Below are positions 1-7,829 of a DNA stretch of 10,580 bases, in pieces. The stretch's first letter is position 1. Every line of letters begins with the position of its first letter. Made by a program: the position numbers and the translations under genes. The stretch covers positions 1 to 10,580 of the forward strand of contig DGOV01000097.1 of NCBI GenBank assembly GCA_002390205.1, in the 5' to 3' direction. The DNA is from Proteobacteria bacterium UBA4457 (GTDB taxonomy: Bacteria > Pseudomonadota > Gammaproteobacteria > Ga0077536). The notes below the pieces were generated by a model. The model was not told the origin of the DNA, made no database searches, and was given only the letters and a program-made list of their open reading frames with translations.

Positions 1-1
1 A

Positions 2-2149
2 ATGGAACTTCTCGATTTGAAGCTTCCAAAGCGTTACGCGCTGGCCACAGAGAAAACTATTTTCTATGGCGAGGCATTAGCACTAATTATTGCTGACGAC
101 CCCTATATTGCAGAAGATGCCGCGCGGAGTGTCCAAGTAAGTTATGAACCGCTCCCCGTGAACTCTGATCCACTAAAATCTGGCGCTCTTAATACTGATG
201 ATGACGGGCTACTCTACCCCGAATGGGGTACGAACGTGCAAGTAGCATTTGAATTCGAACACGGAAACATAGACGAAAAATTTACCTCTTCAGATCTGAT
301 CATCGATGAAAAAATATCATCACACAGATATAGCGCTATGCCAATGGAAACTAGATCAGCGCGTGCTACTTATGATCCTGCTGAAGAGTCAATAGTAGTT
401 AGAGCTTCTACTCAAATTCCACATCAAATGCGTATGGCTATCGGTCAAGTTTTCGGGCTCTCAGAGAGCCGTATCGAAGTCCTGGCAGGAGATGTTGGAG
501 GTGGATTTGGGGCTAAGCTATCAGTTGACTCAGAGTATTTTGCTATTCTTGGATCCATACTCTGCGAACGCCCAGTAAATTGGGTCGAGAGCCGGACTGA
601 ATGGATGCATGCAGGCCCAGGTGCCCGCGATTATCATACGAGCTCACGGATGGCTTTTACCCGTGCGGGTAAAATCCTAGCCATGGAAACAAAAATATTA
701 GCTGATATGGGGTGTGACGGAGCAGAACGTGGAGCAGGAATAGGTATGCCTCTGAACGGGGGTAATTATGCTCCTGGCCCATACATCATCGATACATATA
801 GAACGCATGTTGAGTGTATTGTGACCAACAAAGGGCCGTATAACGCCTACCGTGGCTATGGCAAAGATCTTGCAAATATGCTGATCGAACGCATACTAGA
901 CCAGGCCGCGGACCGACTTGAAATAGACCCGATTGAAATAAGACGCCGAAATCTATTAACCTCATATCCCTTTCAACTTGTCACTGGCCCTATTATCGAA
1001 AATGGCTCCCTGCGAGAATGTCTAGATAAACTGGAAACTAATATGAGACTAAGTGAGCTTAGGGAACAACAAATAGCAGCGTTAGAAAGTGGTCGTTATT
1101 TGGGCATGGCACTTATTCCGTATATAGAGCCTGCAGGCGCTACTTTTCCTGGGAGCACTAGCCAAAATTATGAATCAGTAACAGTAAAAATAGCTTCGGA
1201 CGGATCGGTCCACGTAATGACTGCTATGCAAAATATTGGTCAAGGTATAGAAACCGCTTATGCTCAAGTATGTGCAGATCAAATAGGCTGCGCAATTAAG
1301 GATGTCACCGTGAGTTGGGGAGATACAAAAGCCGCTCCTTTCGGCTCTGGTACTTTCTCAAGTCGTGGTGCCATGTTCGCAGTTGGCGCGATTATAAATG
1401 CGGCCGAAAAACTCTTATCTCGAATCCGTATCGGCGCAAGTGTGCTTCTTAAATGTACTCCCGAGCAAATTATTATCAATTCGGGACTAATCATTAATTC
1501 CGTTGATAAGACCCAATGTACCTTCAAAGAACTTGCGTATGCAGCGTATGTCCAACCAGGTTCCGAAATAATTTTAGCCGATGCTGATAGTCCATTACTT
1601 GAGGCACTTGGGACATATAAGCATCCGCAGGTCAACTGGAAAGCAGACGATCTAGGCCGTATGCAATTCTATCCAGCGCATGCTAACGGTGCTGCGGGCG
1701 CACTAGTCGAAGTCGATATTGAAACAGGAAAAATCGATATTAAAAAGATCTGGATGGTCGCGGACCATGGGGTGATTTTGAATCCACTTCTACTTAAAGG
1801 GCAAATTCAGGGAAGTATCGTCCAACAAATTGGTGGAACTATCTATGAAAACCTTGAATACTCCGAAGATGGCGTCCCATACGCAACTACTCTAAAAGAG
1901 TATGGTATGCCAACTGTGTGGGCCACCCCCGAAATAGAAATTGATCATCTTGCCACACACTCACCTTCAACTTCTGTAGGTGCAAAAGGTGCGGGAGAAG
2001 ATGGAAGTATTGCTACAAGTACTGTTTTAATGGCCGCGGTAGAAGACGCCCTTCGTCCTTTCAATGTCAAGGTGATGTCTTGTCCCCTCTCGCCAGCAAA
2101 AATACGCGAAATAATCAAAAAAGCTACATGGGAGAAGGTAGATGGCTAG
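2..2149 (+). CDS. Molybdopterin-binding large subunit, xanthine dehydrogenase/CoxL family (5' partial)
   Basis: The visible 715 residues are the catalytic subunit of a molybdenum hydroxylase, the cytoplasmic enzymes that hydroxylate N-heterocycles, aldehydes or similar substrates with electrons passed to FAD and [2Fe-2S] partners. Residues 1-60 are the end of the a/b hammerhead domain. The cofactor-binding domain follows, with VGGGFGAK (165-172), AYRGYGK (282-288, where XDH-type enzymes have AYRGxG and CO dehydrogenases carry the AYRCSFR active-site loop) and GAKGAGEDG (660-668), whose E666 matches the catalytic glutamate. Family members are usually about 770-800 residues, so roughly 80 N-terminal residues lie left of the window and the ATG at base 2 is probably internal. 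The AYRG loop argues against a true CO dehydrogenase. The small and medium subunits are not in the window. The stop overlaps the next gene by 8 bases, so the two are probably co-transcribed. Family is certain, substrate unknown. Confidence 0.9.
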   Translation: MELLDLKLPKRYALATEKTIFYGEALALIIADDPYIAEDAARSVQVSYEPLPVNSDPLKSGALNTDDDGLLYPEWGTNVQVAFEFEHGNIDEKFTSSDLIIDEKISSHRYSAMPMETRSARATYDPAEESIVVRASTQIPHQMRMAIGQVFGLSESRIEVLAGDVGGGFGAKLSVDSEYFAILGSILCERPVNWVESRTEWMHAGPGARDYHTSSRMAFTRAGKILAMETKILADMGCDGAERGAGIGMPLNGGNYAPGPYIIDTYRTHVECIVTNKGPYNAYRGYGKDLANMLIERILDQAADRLEIDPIEIRRRNLLTSYPFQLVTGPIIENGSLRECLDKLETNMRLSELREQQIAALESGRYLGMALIPYIEPAGATFPGSTSQNYESVTVKIASDGSVHVMTAMQNIGQGIETAYAQVCADQIGCAIKDVTVSWGDTKAAPFGSGTFSSRGAMFAVGAIINAAEKLLSRIRIGASVLLKCTPEQIIINSGLIINSVDKTQCTFKELAYAAYVQPGSEIILADADSPLLEALGTYKHPQVNWKADDLGRMQFYPAHANGAAGALVEVDIETGKIDIKKIWMVADHGVILNPLLLKGQIQGSIVQQIGGTIYENLEYSEDGVPYATTLKEYGMPTVWATPEIEIDHLATHSPSTSVGAKGAGEDGSIATSTVLMAAVEDALRPFNVKVMSCPLSPAKIREIIKKATWEKVDG

Positions 2150-2915
2150 AACACTAATAGATATATCAATGCATCTAGAAAACGATATCGTATCAGATCC
2201 GCCAGGGTATGGGCCACATATTGATTACATCACGCATAAAGACTCTGCGAAGGACGTAGTCAAATTTTTTCCAGGCGCAGAAGAGCACGATCTGCCAGAA
2301 GGAGAAGGCTGGGCAATAGAATGGATAAAATTGATGACTCACAATGGGACGCACCTAGATGCTCCCTATCACTTTCACTCGACAATGAACCATGGTGAAC
2401 GGGCTATCTCAATAGATGAAGTCGATCTAAATTGGTGCTTCCAACCAGGCATCAAGCTTGATTTTCGTCGTTTTCCAGATGGATATGTTGTCACGGCTAA
2501 AGATGTCGAAGAAGAGCTATTAAGGATCAATCATGAATTAAGCCCACTAGAAATCGTGGTTGTAAACACTCGGGCAGGACTCCGATATGGCCATGATGAC
2601 TATGTTTCTAGTGGCTGTGGAATGGGCAAAGAAGCGACTCTCTACCTTTTAGAGAAAGGTGTAAGGCTAACAGGAACGGACGGCTGGAGCTGGGATGCTC
2701 CCTTCGTCCATACTCAGGAAAAGTATGCGGAAACAGGGAACAGTGAGATTATTTGGGAAGGACATAAAGCTGGGCGAGAAATTGGTTATTGCCATCTTGA
2801 GAAATTGCATAATTTAGAGGCTATTCCAAGTAGTGGCTTTATGGTTAGCTGTTTCCCTGTGAAAATTCGTGGTGCTTCTGCTGGCTGGACAAGAGCTGTT
2901 GCGATCCTAGACTAA
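2142..2915 (+). CDS. Cyclase-family metal-dependent hydrolase (kynurenine formamidase-like)
   Basis: This 257-residue protein belongs to the cyclase family, whose known members include bacterial kynurenine formamidase (KynB) and isatin hydrolase. These are cytoplasmic, metal-dependent (Zn or Mn) enzymes that hydrolyse amide or cyclic amide bonds. The signature HNGTHLDAPYH lies at residues 67-77 and supplies the metal ligands H67, H71 and D73, with H77 next to them. GTDGWSWD (178-185) and the C-terminal stretch around KLHNLEAIPSSGF (221-233) are also typical of the family. The ATG at 2142 is preceded by GGAGAAGG (2131-2138) at good spacing and overlaps the stop of the molybdenum hydroxylase subunit by 8 bases, which implies translational coupling and a shared pathway. 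Tryptophan degradation is not implied, since no other kyn gene is present. A lactam, cyclic imide or formamide made or used beside the hydroxylase is a reasonable inference. Confidence 0.85.
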   Translation: MARTLIDISMHLENDIVSDPPGYGPHIDYITHKDSAKDVVKFFPGAEEHDLPEGEGWAIEWIKLMTHNGTHLDAPYHFHSTMNHGERAISIDEVDLNWCFQPGIKLDFRRFPDGYVVTAKDVEEELLRINHELSPLEIVVVNTRAGLRYGHDDYVSSGCGMGKEATLYLLEKGVRLTGTDGWSWDAPFVHTQEKYAETGNSEIIWEGHKAGREIGYCHLEKLHNLEAIPSSGFMVSCFPVKIRGASAGWTRAVAILD

Positions 2916-2957
2916 ATGGGAAAGAGGTCATTAGAGACAACCTGACGACTTAACGGT

Positions 2958-3815
2958 TCAGCAGTCTAATGTGGTGACTCTGCGCATTTCTCGTTTATCA
3001 GCATAACAGTCATAAGGCCTTCCTCTATGCATGGTAGTAAGGTTATCCCAAATTACTAAGTCATGAGCCTTCCATTGATGTGTGTAAACAAATTTACGAT
3101 CCACGGCATGTTCTATTAAATCTTGGATCAGCAGGCGTCCATCAGGGATAGGCCAATCTACAACATGAGATGCATGGGCAGCTAGATACAAAGCTGTCCT
3201 GCCTGTTCTTTGATTCAGATCAGCTATCGGATAAGCCGTACCATACAAAATTTCTCTTTCATTAGCTTTAAATTCGAAACCCAGTCGCTCGCGAGAATAA
3301 GCAATCGAGTGATGGGCTTTCAACTCAGAAATGATAGCTTTAGTGTCCAGATCTAACTCGTCATAGGCTGAGCGCATATCTGCGTATTCAGTAGAACCAC
3401 CCTGTTCAGGCACAATTCGAGCCGAGAGCAAAGAATATTTGCCTCTAGGACTTTCAAAAGAGGCATCAGTATGCCAAAGACGATTCGCTAACGCATACTG
3501 GGAACGCCTATCACTTGATTTGATAATAGCTCCGTCATCACCTATATTTGACACATTCGTAATGGCTTCATTACCAAACCTATTTGGCCCAAGAGCGGCC
3601 ACGCCAGTCTTCGTATGTAAGGCGCCATCGAGTTGTTGTGCAAAGAGCAGTTGCTGTTCATCGCTCAAAAGCTGACCTCGAAAAACCAGAACCGCATAAG
3701 CATCAAGTGCCTCACGAAGATAACCCAGTATCTCAGACCCGCAGTCTCTAGAAAGGTTTATACCGATAACCTCACCAGCGAACGAAGCGTGCAACGGATT
3801 GATATGAAAAGTCAC
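2958..3815 (-). CDS. TfdA-like 2-oxoglutarate/Fe(II)-dependent dioxygenase (TauD/TfdA family)
   Basis: From the GTG at 3815 this is a 285-residue dioxygenase using 2-oxoglutarate, O2 and Fe(II) to hydroxylate a substrate, often causing cleavage of a C-O or C-S bond. The Fe ligands are visible as H115 and D117 (LWHTDASF) and H263 (TMHRGRPYD). The 2-oxoglutarate-binding arginine should be R278 or R279 (REMRRVTTLD), with T142 in GGSTEYADM as a probable second contact. Motifs AHASHV, EHAVDRKFVYTHQW and IWDN follow the order I remember for 2,4-D dioxygenase TfdA rather than taurine dioxygenase TauD, and the length is close to TfdA's roughly 287. The reading frame stays open to a TTG at 3845, but the GTG has AAAGGA six bases upstream and puts NPLHASFAGEVIGINL at the N terminus, as in the family. 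It is convergent with the cyclase gene and divergent from the aminotransferase. The true substrate is unknown; a phenoxyacid or other natural ether or carboxylate is possible. Confidence 0.85.
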   Translation of the reverse strand: MTFHINPLHASFAGEVIGINLSRDCGSEILGYLREALDAYAVLVFRGQLLSDEQQLLFAQQLDGALHTKTGVAALGPNRFGNEAITNVSNIGDDGAIIKSSDRRSQYALANRLWHTDASFESPRGKYSLLSARIVPEQGGSTEYADMRSAYDELDLDTKAIISELKAHHSIAYSRERLGFEFKANEREILYGTAYPIADLNQRTGRTALYLAAHASHVVDWPIPDGRLLIQDLIEHAVDRKFVYTHQWKAHDLVIWDNLTTMHRGRPYDCYADKREMRRVTTLDC

Positions 3816-3821
3816 ACATAA

Positions 3822-3827
3822 TCCTTT
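3822..3827 (-). promoter_or_regulatory. Ribosome binding site that decides the dioxygenase start
   Basis: On the minus strand AAAGGA sits six bases upstream of the GTG at 3815-3813. No comparable site precedes the upstream in-frame TTG at 3845, so the shorter protein is preferred. Confidence 0.6.
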
Positions 3828-3843
3828 TGTACTTGAAACATAC

Positions 3844-3849
3844 AATATA
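3844..3849 (-). promoter_or_regulatory. Possible -10 box for the dioxygenase gene
   Basis: TATATT on the minus strand ends about 28 bases upstream of the GTG at 3815. That would give a leader of about 20 bases containing the AAAGGA site. The -35 region at 17-base spacing (minus strand, about 3872-3867) matches the consensus poorly, so the call rests mainly on position. Confidence 0.25.
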
Positions 3850-3907
3850 GCATGACAGCCTGTTAGCCTAAGATAAATCAGATTAGCTCAAATAATTAGG
3901 CCACATA

Positions 3908-5068
3908 ATGTTACGTAAAAACATCAGAGACCTGCGTCAAAATGGAATCACAAAAATTGCCTTTAAGCGACTTAATGATCCTAAAGTGATCCCTTTGTGG
4001 TTTGGGGAAGGAGATCTCGGAACCCCAGAATATATACGTCAAGCTGCAAAAGATGCGCTCGACAGAAATGATACCTATTATGGACACACTCGTGGAAAAC
4101 CTGAGTTAAGGAAGGCTATCTCTCAGTACTTGCATAATCTTTATAATGTCAGCATAGACGACGCAAGAATCACGATTCCAGGTTCAGCAATGCTCTCCGT
4201 AACGATGGCTTGTCAAATGACTCTTGATCCCAATTCGCATGCAATAGTTATCACCCCACATTGGCCAAATATCGATCGCGCCATATCTGTGACAGGAGCC
4301 TCGTTGGACTACCTTCGTCTGACACAGAAAGATGGTAAGTGGTCGCTAGCTCTAGAGGCTGTAAAAAAAATAATACGCCCGAACACAAGAGCGCTTTATA
4401 TTAATAGTCCAAGTAATCCGACAGGCTGGGTTATGACAAAGCATCAGCAAAAAGAGCTTCTCGAGATTTGTAGAGCTCGAAACATAACTATAATCGCAGA
4501 CGAGGTTTACCACCGAATGGTTTATGACGCTAATGTGGCGCCGTCTTTCCTAGAAGTCGCCAGACCAACTGACTCCGTTATTAGCATAAACAGTTTTTCA
4601 AAAACATATGCGATGACCGGCTGGAGGATCGGATGGATGGTCACCCCAGAAAGTCTAGAAGAACAAATGGCTACAATCTCCGAGTGTTTCAATACCAGCG
4701 CCCCTTCATTCATTCAATCAGCTGCGATCACGGCATTAGAAAAAGGTGAGGAGACAATCAGCAGCCTTAAAAAGAGATACCACAGCGGTCGAGAAATTGT
4801 CATGCAAGTATTGGGAAACCATCCACTCATCGAGTTATCCTCACCTCAAGGGGCTTTCTATGCATTTCCTCGAATCAAAGGTCTACGGTCGAGCTTAGAA
4901 TTCACAGAAAGTCTACTTGAGAAAGAAAATGTGGGTGTGGCACCAGGCTATACTTTTGGACCAACCAATGATGATTACTTCCGGCTTTGCTTTGCACAGT
5001 CTCAGGAAAGACTGAAAAAAGCCTTACAGCGTATTGTAAGACACGTGGAAAACTACTCACAAATTTAA
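3908..5068 (+). CDS. Pyridoxal-phosphate aminotransferase, class I (fold type I)
   Basis: This 386-residue cytoplasmic enzyme is of usual length for the aspartate/aromatic aminotransferase superfamily, which moves amino groups between amino acids and 2-oxo acids. Visible landmarks are the substrate-entry pattern YYGHTRGKPELRKAI (57-71), SPSNPTG with N170, the cofactor aspartate D198 followed by Y201 (ADEVYHRMVYD), the Schiff-base lysine K232 in SFSKTYAMTGWRIGW, and the carboxylate-binding R359 in YFRLCFA. The opening IPLWFGEGDLGTPEYI is typical of a broad-specificity subgroup, so the substrate cannot be named. The ATG has only a weak site upstream (TTAGG, 3896-3900). The gene starts 92 bases from the divergent dioxygenase start, so the two may share a control region, and it ends 113 bases before the reductase gene. 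It could supply or remove the amino group of the cluster's substrate, but a general amino acid role is equally possible. Confidence 0.9.
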   Translation: MLRKNIRDLRQNGITKIAFKRLNDPKVIPLWFGEGDLGTPEYIRQAAKDALDRNDTYYGHTRGKPELRKAISQYLHNLYNVSIDDARITIPGSAMLSVTMACQMTLDPNSHAIVITPHWPNIDRAISVTGASLDYLRLTQKDGKWSLALEAVKKIIRPNTRALYINSPSNPTGWVMTKHQQKELLEICRARNITIIADEVYHRMVYDANVAPSFLEVARPTDSVISINSFSKTYAMTGWRIGWMVTPESLEEQMATISECFNTSAPSFIQSAAITALEKGEETISSLKKRYHSGREIVMQVLGNHPLIELSSPQGAFYAFPRIKGLRSSLEFTESLLEKENVGVAPGYTFGPTNDDYFRLCFAQSQERLKKALQRIVRHVENYSQI

Positions 5069-5181
5069 GCAATAGAAAATACACATGAACAAGTCAATTT
5101 AAAATAAAAAGGATATACTGTAAGAATTACAACTCAGTCGACCCAGCTTAATAAGAACAGCATCAACAAGAGGCTCACCCA

Positions 5182-5808
5182 ATGGCAAAGCTTATTTATA
5201 TCGAATCCTCTCCACGAAAAAGCCGATCACACTCAATAAAAGTTTCAGAAGCATTTCTAGACAGCTATGCTAAAGAACATCCCAACGACACCATAGAGAA
5301 GATTGACCTTTGGGCAGAGGCGTTGCCTCCGTTCTCCGATGAAGTATTAGATGCCAAGTATTCTATAATGCATGGTAGCGAACCTTCTGAAAACGAGAAA
5401 AAAGCTTGGGAGAAAATTGAAAGCCTATTCAACAGCTTTAACTCCGGGGATAAGTATGTATTTTCCGTACCAATGTGGAATTTTGGTTTACCTTACGTCT
5501 TGAAGCACTACATTGATTTAATCACTCAGCCTGGTTTAGCTTGGGCATTTAACCCTGAAAGCGGCTACTCGGGACTAGTCTCGGGAAAAGTTGCGGTAAT
5601 TTATGCAACAGGAGGCGAATATAGCGCTGGAAGTCAAACGGAAGCTTTTGATCTTCAAAAGCCTGCTTTCGAAAACTGGCTTGCCTTTATCGGCCTAACT
5701 GATGTTAGCAAAATTGTAATAGCACCTACTCTGTCAGACCCGACTGAAGTTGAGAAAATACTAAACTCGTGTATAGAGGTAGCAAAAAAAACCGCAAAGT
5801 CTTTTTGA
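5182..5808 (+). CDS. azoR: FMN-dependent NADH:quinone/azo oxidoreductase (AzoR type)
   Basis: This 208-residue flavodoxin-like protein has the usual AzoR length (about 200) and reduces quinones, and in vitro azo dyes and nitroaromatics, by two-electron transfer from NAD(P)H through FMN. The FMN phosphate loop is near the N terminus (IESSPRKSRSHS, 7-18). The isoalloxazine-binding motif PMWNFGLP is at 97-104, followed by LKHYIDLITQPGLAWAF and the second flavin loop YATGGEYS (141-148). AAGAGG (5168-5173) lies eight bases before the ATG. A candidate -10 box TATACT (5114-5119) sits in the gap upstream, without a good -35, suggesting a promoter of its own separate from the aminotransferase. Likely role is quinone detoxification; a link to aromatic catabolism on its left is possible but not shown. 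The gene name follows the family, not a specific orthology test. Confidence 0.88.
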   Translation: MAKLIYIESSPRKSRSHSIKVSEAFLDSYAKEHPNDTIEKIDLWAEALPPFSDEVLDAKYSIMHGSEPSENEKKAWEKIESLFNSFNSGDKYVFSVPMWNFGLPYVLKHYIDLITQPGLAWAFNPESGYSGLVSGKVAVIYATGGEYSAGSQTEAFDLQKPAFENWLAFIGLTDVSKIVIAPTLSDPTEVEKILNSCIEVAKKTAKSF

Positions 5809-5834
5809 CAGGCGGTCCAGACTTAATAAAACCA

Positions 5835-6302
5835 GTGAGTGTAATCAAATATTCAATGTGGTTGATAATAATTTTCCTGAACAGCTACTGCCTATTAGTA
5901 AATGCCAGCTCGCAACCAGATCACAACGTTATAGCTTTTATGGAGCAAGCTCACTTCTACTATGAAGAGGGAGACTATAAGAATGCGTCAGAAATTTATC
6001 AGAAAGTATCTATTATAGAGCCGTCCAATGCCCGTGCTTTCCATTTGCTAGGGAAAAGTTACGGTCGACTTGCTCAAGAATCAGGTTGGTTGAAAGCGAT
6101 CGGATTTGCGAAAAAAACTCATATGGCCTTTAATCAAGCCGCAAACCTAGCTCCTGAAAATCTAGAGATCCTTAATGATTTAATACAGTTTCACAGCACT
6201 GCTCCAGGCTTCTTAGGTGGCGATGAAAAAAAGGCTCGGCGGCTACAAAAAAAGCTACTCTCTATACAACAAAAAAATAAGATCCCAAAGGAAGATAAGT
6301 GA
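5835..6302 (+). CDS. Small exported TPR-repeat protein
   Basis: The GTG at 5835 gives 155 residues that begin with a signal-peptide-like stretch: a lysine at 5, the hydrophobic core MWLIIIFLNSYCLLV (8-22) and a plausible cleavage site after VNA (22-24). Residues about 34-115 form tetratricopeptide helices (AHFYYEEGDYKNASEIYQKV, then ARAFHLLGKSYGRLA, then MAFNQAANLAPENLEILNDL). They are followed by APGFLGGDEKKA (123-134), a tail I recognise from uncharacterised proteobacterial TPR proteins. The tail ends in a basic, polar helix. The frame is open back to a GTG at 5769 inside the reductase gene, but that would bury the signal peptide. An ATG at 5856 is also possible yet lacks the N-terminal lysine and any ribosome site. 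Its stop overlaps the surE start (GTGA), so the two are translated together. Function unknown; a periplasmic scaffold role is inferred from TPR and signal peptide only. Confidence 0.7.
   Translation: MSVIKYSMWLIIIFLNSYCLLVNASSQPDHNVIAFMEQAHFYYEEGDYKNASEIYQKVSIIEPSNARAFHLLGKSYGRLAQESGWLKAIGFAKKTHMAFNQAANLAPENLEILNDLIQFHSTAPGFLGGDEKKARRLQKKLLSIQQKNKIPKEDK
6288..6301 (+). promoter_or_regulatory. Ribosome binding site and GTG start of surE
   Basis: AAGGA (6288-6292) lies six bases before GTG (6299-6301), inside the last codons of the TPR gene. The TGA of that gene (6300-6302) overlaps the start codon, which fixes the start and implies coupling. Confidence 0.7.
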
Positions 6303-7075
6303 AGACAGACAACCCACGGATACTGGTCACGAATGATGATGGAATAGATGCTCCTGGCATCAAGTTACTTGAAGAAATTGCCTACTCTTTTTCAGATGAT
6401 GTCTGGGTGGTTGCCCCTAGCAGCGAACGCAGTGGCGCCAGTCATTCCATCTCTTTAACGAATCCCATCCGCGCCAAGCAACGCGACACGAAACATTTTG
6501 AAGTAGATGGGACGCCAACTGACTGTGTACTCATGGCTTTATGGAACTTCATGGAAGATGCTCATCCAGATCTAATCTTATCTGGCATAAATAGTGGTGC
6601 CAACTTAGCTGAAGATGTTAGCTATTCAGGAACCATTGCTGCAGCAATGGAAGGGACATTAATGGGTATACGCTCAATTAGCTTGTCTCAGGTAAGACCG
6701 CCTCGAGGTGTGTCAGATTTCAGCGCAGCGCGTAAGTATGCACCTGAAGTCCTCCAGAAATTAATCCGAATGAAAGAGTGGCCGGAAGATTCTCTAGTGA
6801 ATGTCAATTTTCCAGACTGCACCGCGGACTTTGTAGACGGCGTCTCAGTCGCAGCCCAAGGCCATCGGCCTCCAGGAAGTTTTGCTATAGAGTCCAGAAT
6901 TGATGCGCGAAATCAACCTTATTACTGGGTGAGAATCACACACACTGAAAAAGAGCCGGCTAATAACACAGATTTAGGTGTCATCTCTAATAATAAAGTA
7001 TCCGTGACAGCTATTAAAATGGATTTCACCGACCACGCCTGGAATAAAAAACTAGAATTATTGATCAATGATTAA
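6299..7075 (+). CDS. surE: 5'/3'-nucleotidase SurE
   Basis: SurE is a cytoplasmic, divalent-metal-dependent phosphatase that dephosphorylates 5'- and 3'-nucleoside monophosphates and polyphosphates. It is tied to stress and stationary-phase survival. The 258 residues match the family's usual 250-265. The metal site is visible as D13 and D14 in LVTNDDGIDAPG, the serine loop VVAPSSERSGASHS (37-50) and N98 in LILSGINSGANLAEDV; FEVDGTPTDCVLMAL (67-81) and YSGTIAAAMEG (109-119) are equally characteristic. The start is GTG, set by the strong site inside the upstream gene. In many gammaproteobacteria surE sits beside pcm and nlpD/rpoS. Here the neighbours are instead a TPR protein and a HAD hydrolase, both overlapping it, so this is a different arrangement. 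Identification is firm. Confidence 0.95.
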   Translation: MKTDNPRILVTNDDGIDAPGIKLLEEIAYSFSDDVWVVAPSSERSGASHSISLTNPIRAKQRDTKHFEVDGTPTDCVLMALWNFMEDAHPDLILSGINSGANLAEDVSYSGTIAAAMEGTLMGIRSISLSQVRPPRGVSDFSAARKYAPEVLQKLIRMKEWPEDSLVNVNFPDCTADFVDGVSVAAQGHRPPGSFAIESRIDARNQPYYWVRITHTEKEPANNTDLGVISNNKVSVTAIKMDFTDHAWNKKLELLIND

Positions 7076-7799
7076 GGGTATTTTCTTCGACTTAGGTGGA
7101 ACCTTATGCTCGTATAAAGATGTGCCTCGCGTAACGATTCCTCTTCTCAATCAAGCAAAAGAAAAGCTTGGTATTGTGGCGACGACTGAAGATATAAAGA
7201 GATGCTACCAAGAAGCAACGATCCAAATCGCAAAGGTTTATTCCGAAAAAACTTACTATCTTCATGAGAATTTATTCAAAGATATTTTCATTTTGTTTTG
7301 TAAGCTGCTTGGAGGAGAGCTAACAAAAGAGACTTTAACTTGGTATATCAGTGCTCACCGTGAGGCAGTGACTACTTGCTTAACATTAAAAGAAAATGCC
7401 TTAGAAGCACTCCATGCTCTTCAAGGAAAAGGACTGTACCTATCTATTGTCTCTAATATTGACAATGATATGCTCGAACCTATTTTAAAAAATGAAGGTC
7501 TGCACGAATATATTAATCATGCTATCAGTTCGGAAGATGTGAAATCCTGTAAGCCTGACGCGAAGATTTTCGAAGAGGCGATGCGGTTGTCTGGCTTGGC
7601 AGCGGATACAATCTTCTTTGTTGGGGATTCTCCAGAGCATGATATTAACGGTGCAACAAATGTTGGCCTAAAAACTGTTCTAATAAGTGACAACGGAATG
7701 CCGCCACCATTACAGGCAGGCAAAGCCAGGGTTGCACCCAGCTTTACTATTAATCACTTGTCTGATTTGATAGTGATAGTTGAAAAAGAAAATAATTGA
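7068..7799 (+). CDS. HAD-superfamily hydrolase (subfamily IA-like)
   Basis: This 243-residue protein has the HAD Rossmann core with an alpha-helical C1 cap between motifs I and II. Motif I is FFDLGGTL with the nucleophile D8. Motif II is VSN (S129). Motif III is K162 in VKSCKPDAKIF, and motif IV is FFVGDSPEHD (D187, D192). Most HAD phosphatases have a second aspartate two residues after the nucleophile as general acid/base; here that position is glycine (G10), so chemistry or substrate may differ from ordinary phosphatases. DLGGTL variants do occur in the superfamily. The ATG overlaps the surE stop by 8 bases without a clear ribosome site, so translation probably depends on surE. Together with SurE a nucleotide or sugar-phosphate role is plausible, but no substrate can be assigned. 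Confidence 0.88.
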   Translation: MIKGIFFDLGGTLCSYKDVPRVTIPLLNQAKEKLGIVATTEDIKRCYQEATIQIAKVYSEKTYYLHENLFKDIFILFCKLLGGELTKETLTWYISAHREAVTTCLTLKENALEALHALQGKGLYLSIVSNIDNDMLEPILKNEGLHEYINHAISSEDVKSCKPDAKIFEEAMRLSGLAADTIFFVGDSPEHDINGATNVGLKTVLISDNGMPPPLQAGKARVAPSFTINHLSDLIVIVEKENN

Positions 7800-7829
7800 T
7801 TCAGTAATAATACAAACGGGGTTCCAAGA

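Noticed and set aside
1279..1635. 118-residue open frame on the minus strand
   Set aside because: It lies entirely inside the molybdenum hydroxylase gene, whose conserved domain is intact; it is an antisense shadow.
2929..2971. Bidirectional terminator between the convergent cyclase and dioxygenase genes
   Set aside because: CATTAGA and TCTAATG are complementary but separated by 29 bases, the right arm lies inside coding sequence, and there is no T-tract.
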